This document shows positions 1 through 10,560 of a stretch of DNA of 64,000 nucleotides, in pieces; position 1 is the first letter of the stretch; every line of letters begins with the position of its first letter. The stretch comes from Schizochytrium sp. TIO01. Its lineage: Eukaryota > Sar > Bigyra > Thraustochytrida > Thraustochytriidae. The stretch covers positions 945,001 to 1,009,000 of the forward strand of contig SMSO01000033.1 in NCBI GenBank assembly GCA_004764695.1, read 5' to 3'. The translations under genes were made by a program, and so were the position numbers. The notes under the pieces are model-generated. The model saw only the letters and a list, made by a program, of their open reading frames with translations, was not told the DNA's origin and made no database searches.

Positions 1-368
1 TGCTTGATCCATGTTGGTGGTACTCGTAAAGAGGGCATCGACTTGCAAATTGAGAGAGAAGATTCCTTTTTCTTGATTGGAGCAATTGCAAGGCTTTGTA
101 ATTCGCGTTTGAGTGCAAGCTGTTCTTCAATACCTTTGTATTGCTCTAGTAGCGCAGCTTTGTGTTCCTCAAGGGCATCGAGACTCGCATTTAGTGTTGG
201 TGCGTTCGGCAGCTCAGCAAGTTTAGGTTTATTACTCATTCTTGCAATTTTGGCTTCGTTTTCAGCCTGCTGGATGATGTGACTCTTTCGGGCATGGCCC
301 AATGGGTTATTACCTTCTTTATTTGGGGGGCAAAGTCCAGGCACACTCGGCATTTTCCCAAAACTCAT
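1..368 (-). CDS. Partial coiled-coil protein, cut by the window edge
   Basis: A minus-strand reading frame is open from the first in-frame ATG at 368 to the window edge, 122 codons without a stop. The N-terminal part is Pro/Gly/Asn-rich (PSVPGLCPPNKEGNNPLGHA). It is followed by Lys/Glu/Leu-rich helices with heptad character (IIQQAENEAKIARM, then ASLDALEEHKAALLEQYKG and EEQLALKREL) that look like coiled coil, then a basic/Ser-rich stretch. The frame remains open upstream of 368 as far as about 433, where a TGA closes it, and no other in-frame ATG lies there. The true start may therefore be 368, or the segment may be an exon entered at a TTAG acceptor near 418-421. No family is recognised. The calm codon use and the absence of stops support real coding sequence. 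Confidence 0.55.
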   Translation of the reverse strand, partial: MSFGKMPSVPGLCPPNKEGNNPLGHARKSHIIQQAENEAKIARMSNKPKLAELPNAPTLNASLDALEEHKAALLEQYKGIEEQLALKRELQSLAIAPIKKKESSLSICKSMPSLRVPPTWIK

Positions 369-1658
369 TGCGCGTTGAAGTTGCCTAGTCCTATCCACTT
401 CGACACGTTCATCTTCGCTAGCCATTTGCGAATTCATGATAAATTTTGACACAATAGATACGGGCTTTTCACTAGCCTAGGGACTCTTTAATCTCGTGAA
501 GTCGCCAGCACGCCAAAGTCGCGCCGCTCGGCTCGCAGCGATTACAAACGTGGTATGCACCTTAGCAGTGCTGAGTATCAAAATTGAGAAGCGGGTAGCC
601 AGAATGAGAGATTTATCCACCGTTTATAAATGGGTGCTTGGCGTTGACCCTTGCTAAGCTAAACCCAAGCTAGGTAAGTTAGGCTAGCTCAACCAGCTTT
701 CCGCAAGCTTGCTCGTTGCGTGCTTGCCTGAAGCCTAACTTGATAGTTTGTTCCTTGGCGACCTTGAACTTATTAAGTACTTGGTGGTCCACAGCAAAAG
801 AGAACGTTGGAAATGTTTTGGAGTGATGCCGTTTTGTTTCATCCTAATAAGTGCCATTAGATGTTTTATGACTGTGCTATTTCATAAGAGGTAACGTGAC
901 TTGGTTGGGCTCTCAACGGTCAAATTTTTCCCGGAACATTTGGATCACTGTTACAAGGATTATTAATTATAATCATGAAAGTAATCACAATTGGTAGATA
1001 GTAGGCATAGGTTTGACATTAGTAGTGAACATCAGGCTTGAAGAGTACTACAAAATGAGTGTAATTGGCTTGATGTTTGAACTAGGTTCTGTTTGTTGTC
1101 TCTCTACAGCAGCCGGATCATCAACAAATGATGTTTGTACATGGTAGGTACTACATTATTAGGAACTTTTAATTTTGTGGAAGTATTATATTATGGAAAT
1201 AAGGTAAAGTAGAAATTATTGCAGAAGCTTGGCTTGTTTCGGTGGTGATTAATCTTCTTTACCATAGAGGTGACTAATAGGTACTATTTATTGGTGTTTT
1301 AGTTTCTAACCACATTGCCAGCAGTTGAAAAGAAGAATCAGGTTCTTCTACACAAAATGCAAACACTTGCATAAGCTTTTGCATCTTTTTGTAAGGTTCT
1401 ATTCGACTACTTTTTACGATGAGGCGTCTTTGTGTATAAATATATATATTACTTGTGATGGTTGCCCTTGAAGCTTGCGCGTTTGCTTAAATAGATACAT
1501 GAGTATGTTTATAAGGAAGGGCTAGTTTGCCAGGTCTACGACATGTAAAGTTTTCTGGTTTATAATTAACAAAGACAACTAAATGATATATTTGGTGTGG
1601 ACTAAATGGTATATTTGGTGTGGACTTGGAAAAAAGATAAAATATAAGTACGTAATAA
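369..1658. other. Intergenic stretch, no gene seen
   Basis: AT-rich sequence between the edge gene and the SH3 protein gene. Stops are frequent in all frames and no domain or RNA gene is recognisable. Both flanking genes are on the minus strand, so this holds the upstream region of the edge gene and the 3' flank of the SH3 gene. Confidence 0.5.
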
Positions 1659-2888
1659 CTAGCTCTCGTTGTTGTAAAATTTTGAGACGCGCTCCGACAG
1701 ACTTTTTCGGTCCTCTTCGATTTGGAGGTTCAGTTGTCTTTTCAAGGCCTCGACTTGCGCCTCGATGTCGTGAGCCTTTGCGACCACATCCTCATTTCTT
1801 CCTTGTGCTTCGGCCAAAGCGTGGTGAACTTGATTGAGAGAGGTTTCTATAGCGTCGAATTCCTCTTCCCTCTCCCGAATTACCTTTTCATATAAAGCAT
1901 CGTGATCCGCAAAAATTCTAGTCAAATCAACAGCATCTCCTCCCAGTGAGGTTGAAAGCTGTTGGCCAGGAGAAGGTTGGCGAAACGGTTGGAGCTGGTG
2001 GTGCGACGCCTCGTTTGCCCGAGCTGGCGATGGTTCAGGTGCCTGATCTCCTCGGTAGAAGGCCGGGTTCTGGAAATCAATGGTAGCATCGGTAGCCTCT
2101 AAGGTTTCCAGCAAATGTTGGGGCAACCTTGGGTCTGAAAGTCGACGAATTGGGCCAATTCGCGAGGTACGCGTGGGCGAACTTTCCCGAGGGCTCCCCA
2201 TACGGTTACTGCGCTCGCTAGTGATTCCCCTATCCGATCCTCCAGTGCGCGGCCGGCTTTGGTGTTGAGATGAAGATACCTGTTGGTGCGGGGCACTCTT
2301 TGCTGCAGGCTCTGATCCTGGGTTTTTAATGATGTAGTCTATGAAGGTTTATGATATAAATATAAATATATAGATATGGTAAAAGGTCCATTTCAGACGA
2401 CAAAATGGTATGCATTGGAGATTTAGAATAAGTAATTGGTTAGTCGTTGTCTAGAAATCGCATGTGTTAGCGAATCTCCATTATGGGTTTCATCTCTTCA
2501 TCTACCTTCTCACATAGAAGGTGGTGTGAATTGATTTCCGCATGTATTTCGTGCATTTCAAGCGAATTATACCTAGTGATGTCTGTCCCACAAGAGCTTC
2601 TCATATTCCCTCTTGTAGTTCAAGGCTAGATGCACAGGCTTTTATTGGAGAACCTCTTTAAACCTCAGCAAACTTACTTGTCGGCACGTATCCCTTTTGC
2701 GCAGGTGAGGCAAGGGTCTCAACGAGCGTCCAGCCATCTTTGGAAAGAATTTCTGCCGAAAGACTCGCATGATCAGATGAACTCATGCTAGATGGGACCA
2801 CAAGCTTTACGAGATCGCCTTTTGTAACTGAGAGTTCGCCATCATCTTCCGCGCGAAAGGTGTATCGCACTTTGTACAAGAGCGCCAT
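1659..2888 (-). CDS. SH3 domain/coiled-coil protein, two exons
   Basis: Exon 1 (2888-2678) starts at ATG 2888 and encodes almost a whole SH3 domain: ALLYKVRYTF, an acidic RT loop (AEDDGEL), KGDLVKLV, DGWTLVE, KGYVPT. The unspliced frame would soon stop, but a GTAAGT donor lies at 2677 in phase 1. Joining it to an AG acceptor at 2339 completes the SH3 signature as GYVPTNYI, a strong confirmation. Exon 2 (2338-1659) runs on in frame for 226 codons. It holds a Ser/Pro/Arg-rich linker, then a C-terminal coiled coil of about 85 residues (LTRIFADHDALYEKVIRERE... to ...LSERVSKFYNNES). The spliced product is about 296 aa. The family function is peptide binding through proline-rich ligands, often in cytoskeletal or endocytic adaptors. 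The specific role is unknown. Confidence 0.85.
2339..2677 (-). other. Intron of the SH3 protein gene
   Basis: Phase-1 GT-AG intron of 339 nt, with a GTAAGT donor and a CATAG acceptor on the minus strand. Splicing restores the canonical SH3 C-terminal strand. It is AT-rich relative to the flanking exons. Confidence 0.85.
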
Positions 2889-4213
2889 GGTGGTCTTGCA
2901 ATGAGCTCCTCAATACTCCGATCCTGGCACAACGTTGGACAACCTCTGTAAAAAAAAAGGACGTGGAGTGTCCCGCACAAAGAGTTCTCACGTGGGAGCC
3001 AGAACTTGCTTCGCTTCGGCTCGCCAAACGCAGCTCACTTGAAGCCCAAGACTTCTTCGGTTTTGCATCTGCGATTCTAATCATCTTGTTAGCATTCATC
3101 GTTGCACAACGTTCGACGGAGAACCAACCTATTATTGCTATGATATTATTGAAATCATACACAACGCTAGGTAGAACCTAAGTATTCGTACTCGGTAGAA
3201 AGCACCAACGAGAACACTCACTACCTATCATTCATTAGGGGTAGGTAAAATCGCAAGTCAAGACATATCTCTCTGCAATGGGAGGGAAGAGGCAGTTGTA
3301 TTTGTATTCTATAAATTCAGGAAGCCGCGACACAATCAATGATTCCAACGCTGGTCAGGATCTAAGGCTACCATGCCAATTTAAAGTCAGCATTAGTTAG
3401 ATTTTGCCAAATTCTGTAAGAAATACAGAATTTATTTTCTCAAATATAAGACCCTACCTAGGCTGCTGTTTTGTTTGCCAGGTTCCTTTCGCCAGATGGT
3501 ATTGCGGTGTACTGTACATCATGGATGTGCTAAGTCGCAGTAGGCCTTGTAAGTATTTCCAGCGAGTTTTTCAGTTGCTCAAAATGACATATCGACAGAC
3601 GCAAACAGTTCAAAAACGAAAACATATCTCACACCAGCAAAGGTTGCTTTTAATTTGCAAGGATGGTACTTTGAATTGTATCTCGGCAAGAAATAAATCT
3701 TTTTACTTTCATTTATACAATGAAACTATGATGAGGAACATATTTTACTTCATTTTAATTTAGGCAGCCTGTCCATGAAAAGCAAGCCTCGATATATGCA
3801 GATCAAGACATTCTAGAAGAAAAGAAAACCAAGGCGTGGGTGAATGACGTGGACCGTCGTGTGATTTGGCTAATTTGGCTGATTTGAACCTTGTTGAACA
3901 GACCCTTCCTCCATAGTATGTTATTTCCACTCTGACTACCTACTTTTAACTCAAGTCAACAAATGGTAGCTAGCTTCATAATTTCGTAGTATCACAGTGG
4001 TATTTATTTAATTACTTATTATCTTCATCGCAACTCCAATCTTCAATCTTCTTGCGCTAGACCCAACGCCTCTCTCCTGCACTCGCCCCATCGAGATCCG
4101 TGGACAGGCCTGCTAGGGCTATCGTCTCTGTTGTGTTTTTTCCGACGGAGGAAGAGCAACTCAGGGTGTGTGAGAAGCATCTTGCAAAGACTGGCAAGAA
4201 AAGCTTTGCAGGC
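2889..4213. other. Intergenic region between divergent genes
   Basis: Upstream region of the SH3 gene (minus) and of the cyclase-like gene (plus). Open frames in it are short or biased, the longest being about 120 codons at 3404-3763 with no domain. A pyrimidine-rich tract ending in CTAG at 4060 resembles a 3' splice site. The frame of the next gene opens at 4061, so a small upstream exon may be hidden here. Confidence 0.4.
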
Positions 4214-5311
4214 ATGGGCGATGAGGTCTTCGTTCGGGTGGGCTGCGAAGAGCCAAGCGCAGGTGGTTCCCCTCAAGGCTGGCTGGACGCTTGCCACCCT
4301 GTGAGTCCGTACGCTGCAAAATCCGAGCAGATGGAGGCCTTTGGTCTGCAGGAGGCAGTGGCAAAGCCCATCCAGTTCGGGGACTACAAGCTCGACGTAG
4401 CCGCCGGCGCAAGCGTTAACTGTCATGAAGTCACCTTCTGTGCTCACGGGTCGGGTACGCACACTGAATGCATGGGACATATCACAGAACAACGTGTGGA
4501 GATTGGGTCTTGTGCTATTCCTGTTCTTGCTTCCGCGGTTCTGGTCTCTGTGAGCCCAGGCCGCGCTCGAGCGATGGATTTGGAGGATGCCATGGCAGTG
4601 GGCGACCGCATTATAACGCGGGAGGTACTGAAGAAGGCAGTGAAGGGACAGTTAAAACAATTCAGTGGCGAGAGACAACTTGATGCCCTTTGTGTGAGGG
4701 TTATGGGCACCTACAGCCGCGACTTCCATCGAGCACGAAAATTCACCAACACGAACCCACCTTATTTCACACGTGACGCAATGTACTACATGCTGGAACT
4801 CGGCGTCAGACACCTGCTCGTGGACCTTCCGTCGATTGATCGCGAAGAAAGTGGACCTCTCATGCCGAACCATTCTATCTTCTTTGGTCTTGAGCCGGGC
4901 TGCAAAGATGCAGCCTTGGCGATTCGCCCCAAGGCGACGGTCACAGAAAGCTGTAACTTTTATAATGACATCGGGGATGGTGAGTACATTCTATCGTTAC
5001 AGGTTTCACCTATTGAGATGGATGCAGCCCCTTCTCGACCCAAGCTATTGCCCCTTACCTCGGCAACGTGCCAAGTGTCAAATAAGGTGAAGCTTGCCAT
5101 TGGTGCTAGTATTGCCATATTAGGTTTTGCAAGCTTAGCTTACGTTTGTTGGACTTTGTGCTCCTCCTCATCACCCTCAAACCATCAAGCAGAAAAACGT
5201 ACGGTGCGTGGTAGCCAAACATCATCATCTTCGCTCACCTCTTCCACCAGTGGAGCCAATAGCAATGGCCCCTCATCCTCGGGCTATGCTCGCTACTCTG
5301 CTAAACACTAG
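4214..5311 (+). CDS. Cyclase/kynurenine-formamidase-like protein with C-terminal membrane segment
   Basis: The protein matches the metal-dependent cyclase/arylformamidase family (PF04199-type). It has WLDACHPVSP near the start, then GASVNCHEVTFCAHGSGTH with TECMGHI, the family's HxxGTHxExxxH metal-binding signature (His78, His83, Glu85 and His89 from the chosen Met). Further on is DLPSIDREESGPLMPNHSIF, typical of the fold. Family members hydrolyse N-formylkynurenine or related amide/lactone substrates with a divalent metal; the substrate here is unknown. A hydrophobic segment (about residues 290-315, KLAIGASIAILGFASLAYVC) and a Ser-rich tail follow the domain, suggesting tail anchoring. The first ATG of the frame is 4214 and still gives the complete domain. 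The frame is open back to 4061, next to a possible splice acceptor, so about 50 more residues from an upstream exon are possible. Confidence 0.8.
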   Translation: MGDEVFVRVGCEEPSAGGSPQGWLDACHPVSPYAAKSEQMEAFGLQEAVAKPIQFGDYKLDVAAGASVNCHEVTFCAHGSGTHTECMGHITEQRVEIGSCAIPVLASAVLVSVSPGRARAMDLEDAMAVGDRIITREVLKKAVKGQLKQFSGERQLDALCVRVMGTYSRDFHRARKFTNTNPPYFTRDAMYYMLELGVRHLLVDLPSIDREESGPLMPNHSIFFGLEPGCKDAALAIRPKATVTESCNFYNDIGDGEYILSLQVSPIEMDAAPSRPKLLPLTSATCQVSNKVKLAIGASIAILGFASLAYVCWTLCSSSSPSNHQAEKRTVRGSQTSSSSLTSSTSGANSNGPSSSGYARYSAKH

Positions 5312-6002
5312 CGATATACAACATCCCATTTGTTGTGATGAAGTGAATCTATGATGTTAAAGCTCGCTTGAACAGAATAAGCTTATATTTTTTCCACTAC
5401 ACGAGTAGCAGCAACTCAGCAGTATCATTCACCACAGTTATTCAAAAGAAAAATCTCCTTGCCTGTCCAAACTGTGCTGCCACGTAGATTCCGCAAAAGT
5501 TCACAAGTTTTTCAGGGTGTTAATCTTCAAGATTAAAAACTTAATAGTTGTGCTTTATAAAGAAACAAAGCTGGAATTGCAGTTTTGATGCTATTATTAA
5601 ATGCTGATGTTTATCATTTTAAAAAGGAAAGAGAGATGGCATCCTTGTTTTCAACGGTGAAACGTTCGAGTCACTAGGCTGCAAAAAGTCCATAGTGGGC
5701 TTATCTACAGCTAGCTTTGCTTACTCTACGATGCTTGCACCAAGACCTGAAGATTCACCTTGCAGAAGTGGGAAAACTGCGCACATGAACCAAAAGTCTG
5801 AGCTCGCCTTCTTTGCTCGCTCGCCTTGCCGTCGCGCCTGACGCCAGCGCTGTTAAATTTCTTGGGTTGGCAACTTCGTCTTTGCCAAGTCAAAATTATC
5901 TTCTTCTTCACTTGCCTTCACAGACCAGCCCCATGCATTTCGGGCCTTGACCTCAAGGTAATAGTGATTAAATTTGTCACGTTGCTACTCGGTCAGGGAA
6001 AT
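5312..6002. other. Intergenic region between convergent genes
   Basis: 3' flanks of the cyclase-like gene (plus) and the secreted-protein gene (minus). The sequence is AT-rich with no gene or obvious repeat. Confidence 0.5.
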
Positions 6003-7172
6003 TTACAAGGCAAGGGCAGCCACGGCAGTGGCAAGGAGCATGGGAACTGCCATGCCGGATGCAGAGGATGGGCTGTCAGTGCCGGTAGCCGGTGTGGGCG
6101 CCGGTGTGGGTGCCCCCGTGGTTGCGGGCGCATCCGTGGTTGCAACCGGTGCGGAGGTTGTCTCAGAAGAGGTGCTGGGAGCGGAAGTGGTGACCGGTGC
6201 GGAGGTTGTCTCAGTTGTGGGAGCAGAAGTGGCGGTGGGGGCAGATGTAGACGACGTAGCTTCGGTGGGAGCAGAGGTAGATGTAGCTTCGGTGGGGGCT
6301 GCAGAAGGAGCCGCGGTCGGGGCAGAGGTGTATGGATCGGTTGTGTCCTCGCAGAAGCCCCACTCGTAAGTCTTGGCGGTGTAGCCGCTGGAATCTACCT
6401 GGGTTGGGTTGTAGCCTACAGTGCCGTCGTACTGCTCGAGGAAGCACCAGTACTTCTGCTCGTAGTCAGGCACGTTGGAGAGGTCGAGACCATCAGTGTT
6501 AGGTTTGTAGTCCGCGAAGGGGAGGCAAGAGTGGGACACACCGACAGCAACGCCGCCAGTGTTCTTGTTGCCATTACCGTCGGTTTTGTTGTTGAAGTTC
6601 CAGGTGTTGGCGCAAGGGTATCCAGCTTCATTGTGGGTGGCATTGGTTGTGGAGTAACCTGCGATGCTCACGTATTGATACGTGGTCACACCCTCGGAGC
6701 CCTCGCAGTAGGCCCATTCGTCCCACTTGTCGGAGTTGCCGTCCTTGGCATTGTAAACAGCCAAACCTGCGTTGGCGGAGTTGCTGGAGCCGTCATTTAC
6801 GTCTCCAATGTAGCACCATTGAGAGGTGGACGCGAAGGCCGTAGGGTCAGTGCCGGTGAAGTTGGAGCGCGGGAGAGAGCTCGCCGCAGTACCGTTGTCG
6901 GTAACGTTGTAGCAGCCGCTCGCGGAGATAGTAGAACTATTAGTTTTAATGGTCCACGAGTTTGTCGTGCCGGTGGTAAAGGTGCAGTTGCCAGAGGCAA
7001 GGTTGCTAGGACCACCGCTGGCGACATAGCCGCCGCCGATAGTGATCGTTGGCTGGACCTCGTAGTCCGAGGTAGAGTAAGTGGAGGTTGTTGTCGGGTT
7101 CTCAATGGTGAAGCCCTGGCCGAGGTTGGCAAGGGCCAAGATGGTGGCAGCGACCTGAATTGAGAAGTTCAT
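6003..7172 (-). CDS. Secreted GPI-anchored protein with two four-cysteine modules (paralogue A)
   Basis: 389 aa from ATG 7172; a TTG three codons upstream is not a credible start. The N-terminal signal peptide is MNFSIQVAATILALANLGQG. The ectodomain has eight cysteines (about 63, 87, 120, 156 / 187, 216, 243, 274) forming two similar C-C-WC-W(A/G)(Y/F)C modules: WCYIGDVND...WDEWAYC and YWCFLEQ...YEWGFC. The spacing and WC/WxxC pattern recall fibronectin type II or kringle-like folds, but homology is not established. A Thr/Ser/Ala/Pro stalk built on SAPT/EAT repeats (about residues 280-370), likely O-glycosylated, follows. The C-terminus (SSASGMAVPMLLATAVAALAL) fits a GPI-attachment signal. 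Asn-X-Ser/Thr sites are present. Paralogue B lies about 10 kb away on the same strand. Probable cell-surface protein of unknown ligand. Confidence 0.88.
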   Translation of the reverse strand: MNFSIQVAATILALANLGQGFTIENPTTTSTYSTSDYEVQPTITIGGGYVASGGPSNLASGNCTFTTGTTNSWTIKTNSSTISASGCYNVTDNGTAASSLPRSNFTGTDPTAFASTSQWCYIGDVNDGSSNSANAGLAVYNAKDGNSDKWDEWAYCEGSEGVTTYQYVSIAGYSTTNATHNEAGYPCANTWNFNNKTDGNGNKNTGGVAVGVSHSCLPFADYKPNTDGLDLSNVPDYEQKYWCFLEQYDGTVGYNPTQVDSSGYTAKTYEWGFCEDTTDPYTSAPTAAPSAAPTEATSTSAPTEATSSTSAPTATSAPTTETTSAPVTTSAPSTSSETTSAPVATTDAPATTGAPTPAPTPATGTDSPSSASGMAVPMLLATAVAALAL

Positions 7173-7636
7173 CTTTCTCAAGCTTGAGGAGGGAGGAGTT
7201 CTTCACTTCTTCGTTCTTTCTCGGCACGTGCGGTCCTTACGCAAGCCTTGCTTCAAGGGCTGTGTAAGGGTACTAAAGCGGAGGAGGCTTGAAGAAGATG
7301 TGGAACCGAGGGAGGCAAGGAGTTGCTGGTGTTGCTTCTTTGCTTTGTCTCGGTGGTTGGTGAGTTGGTTTCGGGTTTGCTGCTGCCGTCTGCTCGCCAT
7401 CCAGCCGCCGCTCCTGTTTTGACTTATACTCAAATATCTCCATATAAATTATAATTGCAGAGAGAGCAGGAAGAAGAGAAACACTAATGTTCCGCACACA
7501 TAATCCTTTTCCCTTAAAGTTTTTATTTAAAAAAAAAGTAAAGTCAAAAAAAGAAGTGGGTTTTAAAACTAACAATTTGCAAAGAATTACAGAATTTGAA
7601 CAAATAATAATAAGAGAAACCTTTCGCACTTCTCGC

Positions 7637-7676
7637 TCTTTCTTTCTTTCTCTCTCTCTCTCTCTCTCTCTCTTTC
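7637..7676. repeat. (TC)n/(TTTC)n pyrimidine microsatellite
   Basis: Continuous pyrimidine tract of about 40 nt of TTTC and TC units, in the 5' region of paralogue A about 470 bp above its ATG. Confidence 0.9.
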
Positions 7677-8693
7677 ACGCGCCTGTCTGCGATTCATGGG
7701 AATTACAAATCAAAACAGCGCTTAGGAGCTAAATCAAAACAACAGGCCGATCGATGCCCAGGTCAGCATGCGCTGATTAGCTTGGCCTCTGGCCTTTTCT
7801 TCTTTCTCTCCACTTCGCTAGCCGGTCTTTGTGATGATGCGTGCGACCTACAAAAGAGCGCGTCTTCACCACTCTCATTCTTTCTTTCTCACCTCATTTA
7901 AATATAAAACCCTTCCTTTTCGCGCATTTGGCGCCCGCCTTGGATCATAATTTATAATTGGCGACGCTGGTCACTTCCAGAGATTCCGCCCCTTCTGCAC
8001 TTAGCATCGACCGAGATCGACTACGCTTGAAGGGGACCCAGAGACCTCCTACTGCTCGAGACAGCCAACAGCCAGGCACCGTTGATGCATACATAGTCCA
8101 CGGCAACGCGAGGCCAAGCTATTTTCATCGCCTCTCCGTTCTTTCGGTGCTGGGTTTTGTTGATTTTTTGGCTGATGCTTCTTTCTTCGTTTCCTAAAAA
8201 GAAGTGAATCTGGCAAATCCATGAAATTCTGCCAAAATCCGCAGAATCATCTTTTCCATATTATTTCAAAATAATAATTTAAATTTTCTTGTTTACTTTT
8301 AAAGCGCAGCAACTTGAAAGCACTAAGAGTGATCTCTCTCCCACTAGCCTGACCTTTGTTACCCATTGCGTTAGGTACTAGGTCCAGCACCTTCGCTGGT
8401 ACACCAACCCGGTTCTTGTATGCGCGCACCACCCATCCACTCACTGATGGAGCGGCGAAAGAACGAAGAAACGATACGCCGCGCACTTTCTCAGCCAAGA
8501 TAGAATCGCTGCTTCGCCTGCGAAGACCAGCGCAACTCTCGCGGAAGCTGCGTATGTCCACAACGTATGCTGCCACAATCCGGCCAAGACCCGGGCCACC
8601 GCGGCGCACTGGCGTCTTCCAAGGCCTCCTTCCCCGGAGGTGCTTTTCGAAAGCCTCCCTGGACCAGGATCAGCGCTGGCGAGGGCTCCATCT

Positions 8694-8740
8694 TCTTTCT
8701 TTCTTTCTTTCTTTCTTTCTCTCTTTCTTTCTTTCTCTTT
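8694..8740. repeat. (TTTC)n microsatellite
   Basis: Pyrimidine-only tetranucleotide tract of about 47 nt, directly preceded by an AAGATGGAGCC element (minus strand, 8684-8694). Confidence 0.9.
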
Positions 8741-8834
8741 GGTAACATGTAGTGGTCTTATTTGTCTATTTGTCTATCTATTGATTTATTGATTCATTCA
8801 TTTATACATTTTTAAATACATTTTTTGATTATCA

Positions 8835-8864
8835 ATTGATTGATTGATTGATTGATTGATTGAT
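8835..8864. repeat. (TTGA)n microsatellite
   Basis: Seven or so head-to-tail TTGA units inside an AT-rich island. Confidence 0.9.
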
Positions 8865-9109
8865 ACACTAATATGATTGCGAAGACGTGCTGCAGAACAA
8901 ATCGACGCAGCCTAAAGCTCCTGGGCCGGTACCGTCTTCACTATCTACGGCTTGAGCTGCGGCTCTCTCGCTCTGGCGAAGAAGGGCTTAGTTAGTTGAT
9001 TCCCACCAATCGTCGCTGCTTAAACAGTCACCTCCTCAAGTCGGCGCCAATTCGATCGCCAGAAAAAAAGAGAAAAAAGCCAACAACCAAGAATAGACAA
9101 AGCCTTTTC

Positions 9110-9116
<7 letters not shown>

Positions 9117-9140
<24 letters not shown>
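9117..9140. repeat. (CT)n microsatellite
   Basis: Twelve CT units. Confidence 0.9.
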
Positions 9141-9276
9141 ATCTTTGCGCACGTTTATTATTCTTTCTCTCGATTTCCAACGAAAGCAGGCACTCTTAGG
9201 CGGCATCTACCAGCATCCCTACCAGGTCAGCATGGCACGGAGAACAGCCTTAGTTATCCTAGGATCTCCAATCTCT

Positions 9277-9298
9277 CATTCATTCATTCATTCATTCA
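9277..9298. repeat. (ATTC)n microsatellite
   Basis: Five to six ATTC units. Confidence 0.85.
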
Positions 9299-9806
9299 AT
9301 CCGCTGGAGAACCACGTGCGGCGAACAGGGCTGACTGACTGACGACTGACTGATTCTTCTCTCATGAGCCTTTCTGGCACGAGCACCCGGCTTTCGCTCG
9401 GAAAGAAAGTGGACTTTGCTCTTCTCCCGAAGACCTTTCGAAGCTCCACTGCGCGTCTCTGCGGCGGTTCCCGCGTCAACGTTGCGGCTCCGGTAGCCGG
9501 TCTTGCAGCCAGTCAGTCAGTCTTTTCAGGCAGTCAGGCAGCATTTTCCAGGCAGCCAGCGCCCCCTATGGTTTAGGCTATGTCTTCCCTATGCCAGAGC
9601 GAGGGCACTTTTGTTCAGGTGCGCGGGGTCCTAGGAGAGTACTAGCAGGCGCGTAGAGTATGGCGAGTTTAATTTTAGTTTCACTTTTGTTTTAATTGAA
9701 AATTTCATTGAAAAAAATATGAAATGTATATGTCATCTTTCTTTACGTATCGTTGATGAAGAAGAGGAGCCAAGGGAAAAGAAGGCGAAGAAGAATCATG
9801 AAGAGG

Positions 9807-9833
9807 TCTATCTATCTATCTATCTATCTATCT
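9807..9833. repeat. (TCTA)n microsatellite
   Basis: Six to seven TCTA units. Confidence 0.9.
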
Positions 9834-10519
9834 TGCTTAGGTGATGCTGGTAAGGGACACACCCCTTGAATGCCATGATGACATGAGCCCGGTACGGTAA
9901 TGAATCAATGAATGAATCATCAATCGGTCAATGGACGAACGAATAATTGATTGAGCGATCGAATACAATCGATTGAGTGATCGAATGCATGGATAAATGG
10001 ATGGCCAAGGGTCGAAGAGTGGCCCCTCGGCTTTGCTAGGGAAGTGTCGGTTCCTGTTGGATTTTCCTTTCGCTCAGTCATTTGAGGACTTCGCCTGTTT
10101 ACTGCAGCTGCTCGCTCTTTTAGTGCTCTCTTCTTTTGGCACTTTTTTTTATTAATTTTTTTTTAATTAAATAATATTAATAAATAAATAAAAAAGGAAA
10201 TATATGTAAATTAAAAATATATATAAGTTACATAGTAGCGAAGCACTAAACAAAAGTTTCCGAAATATGAGAGTACCCGGATATGTTAGCTTCCTAGTCC
10301 TACCTACTCTCAGAAAATACGTCGATTAATCTGTCGGAGACAAAACGAAAGAACTTCGCATCGTACAAGTTTTTGCAGAATAATCAATTTCTGAAGCACC
10401 TCTGGACTCGGGCTGTATGTAAGGCTGTAATGCAGCTCTGATGTTGATGCTGATGCTGACCCTCGTTGTTTCGCTCACGACTGCCAATCGCTCCGCCTTT
10501 GCGATGTCAGCATGCCCTC

Positions 10520-10520
<1 letters not shown>

Positions 10521-10558
<38 letters not shown>

Positions 10559-10560
10559 AT
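10521..10560. repeat. (TGAT)n microsatellite
   Basis: Ten TGAT units with one substitution. Confidence 0.9.

Noticed and set aside
3404-3763. 119-codon plus-strand frame
   Set aside because: Irregular composition, no domain, AT-rich intergenic context between two well-supported divergent genes.
5826-7163. Long plus-strand Gly/Arg/Val-rich frames over 5826-7163 and 17432-18327
   Set aside because: They are antisense reads of the two secreted-protein genes, whose minus-strand frames have signal peptides, conserved cysteines and mutual homology.
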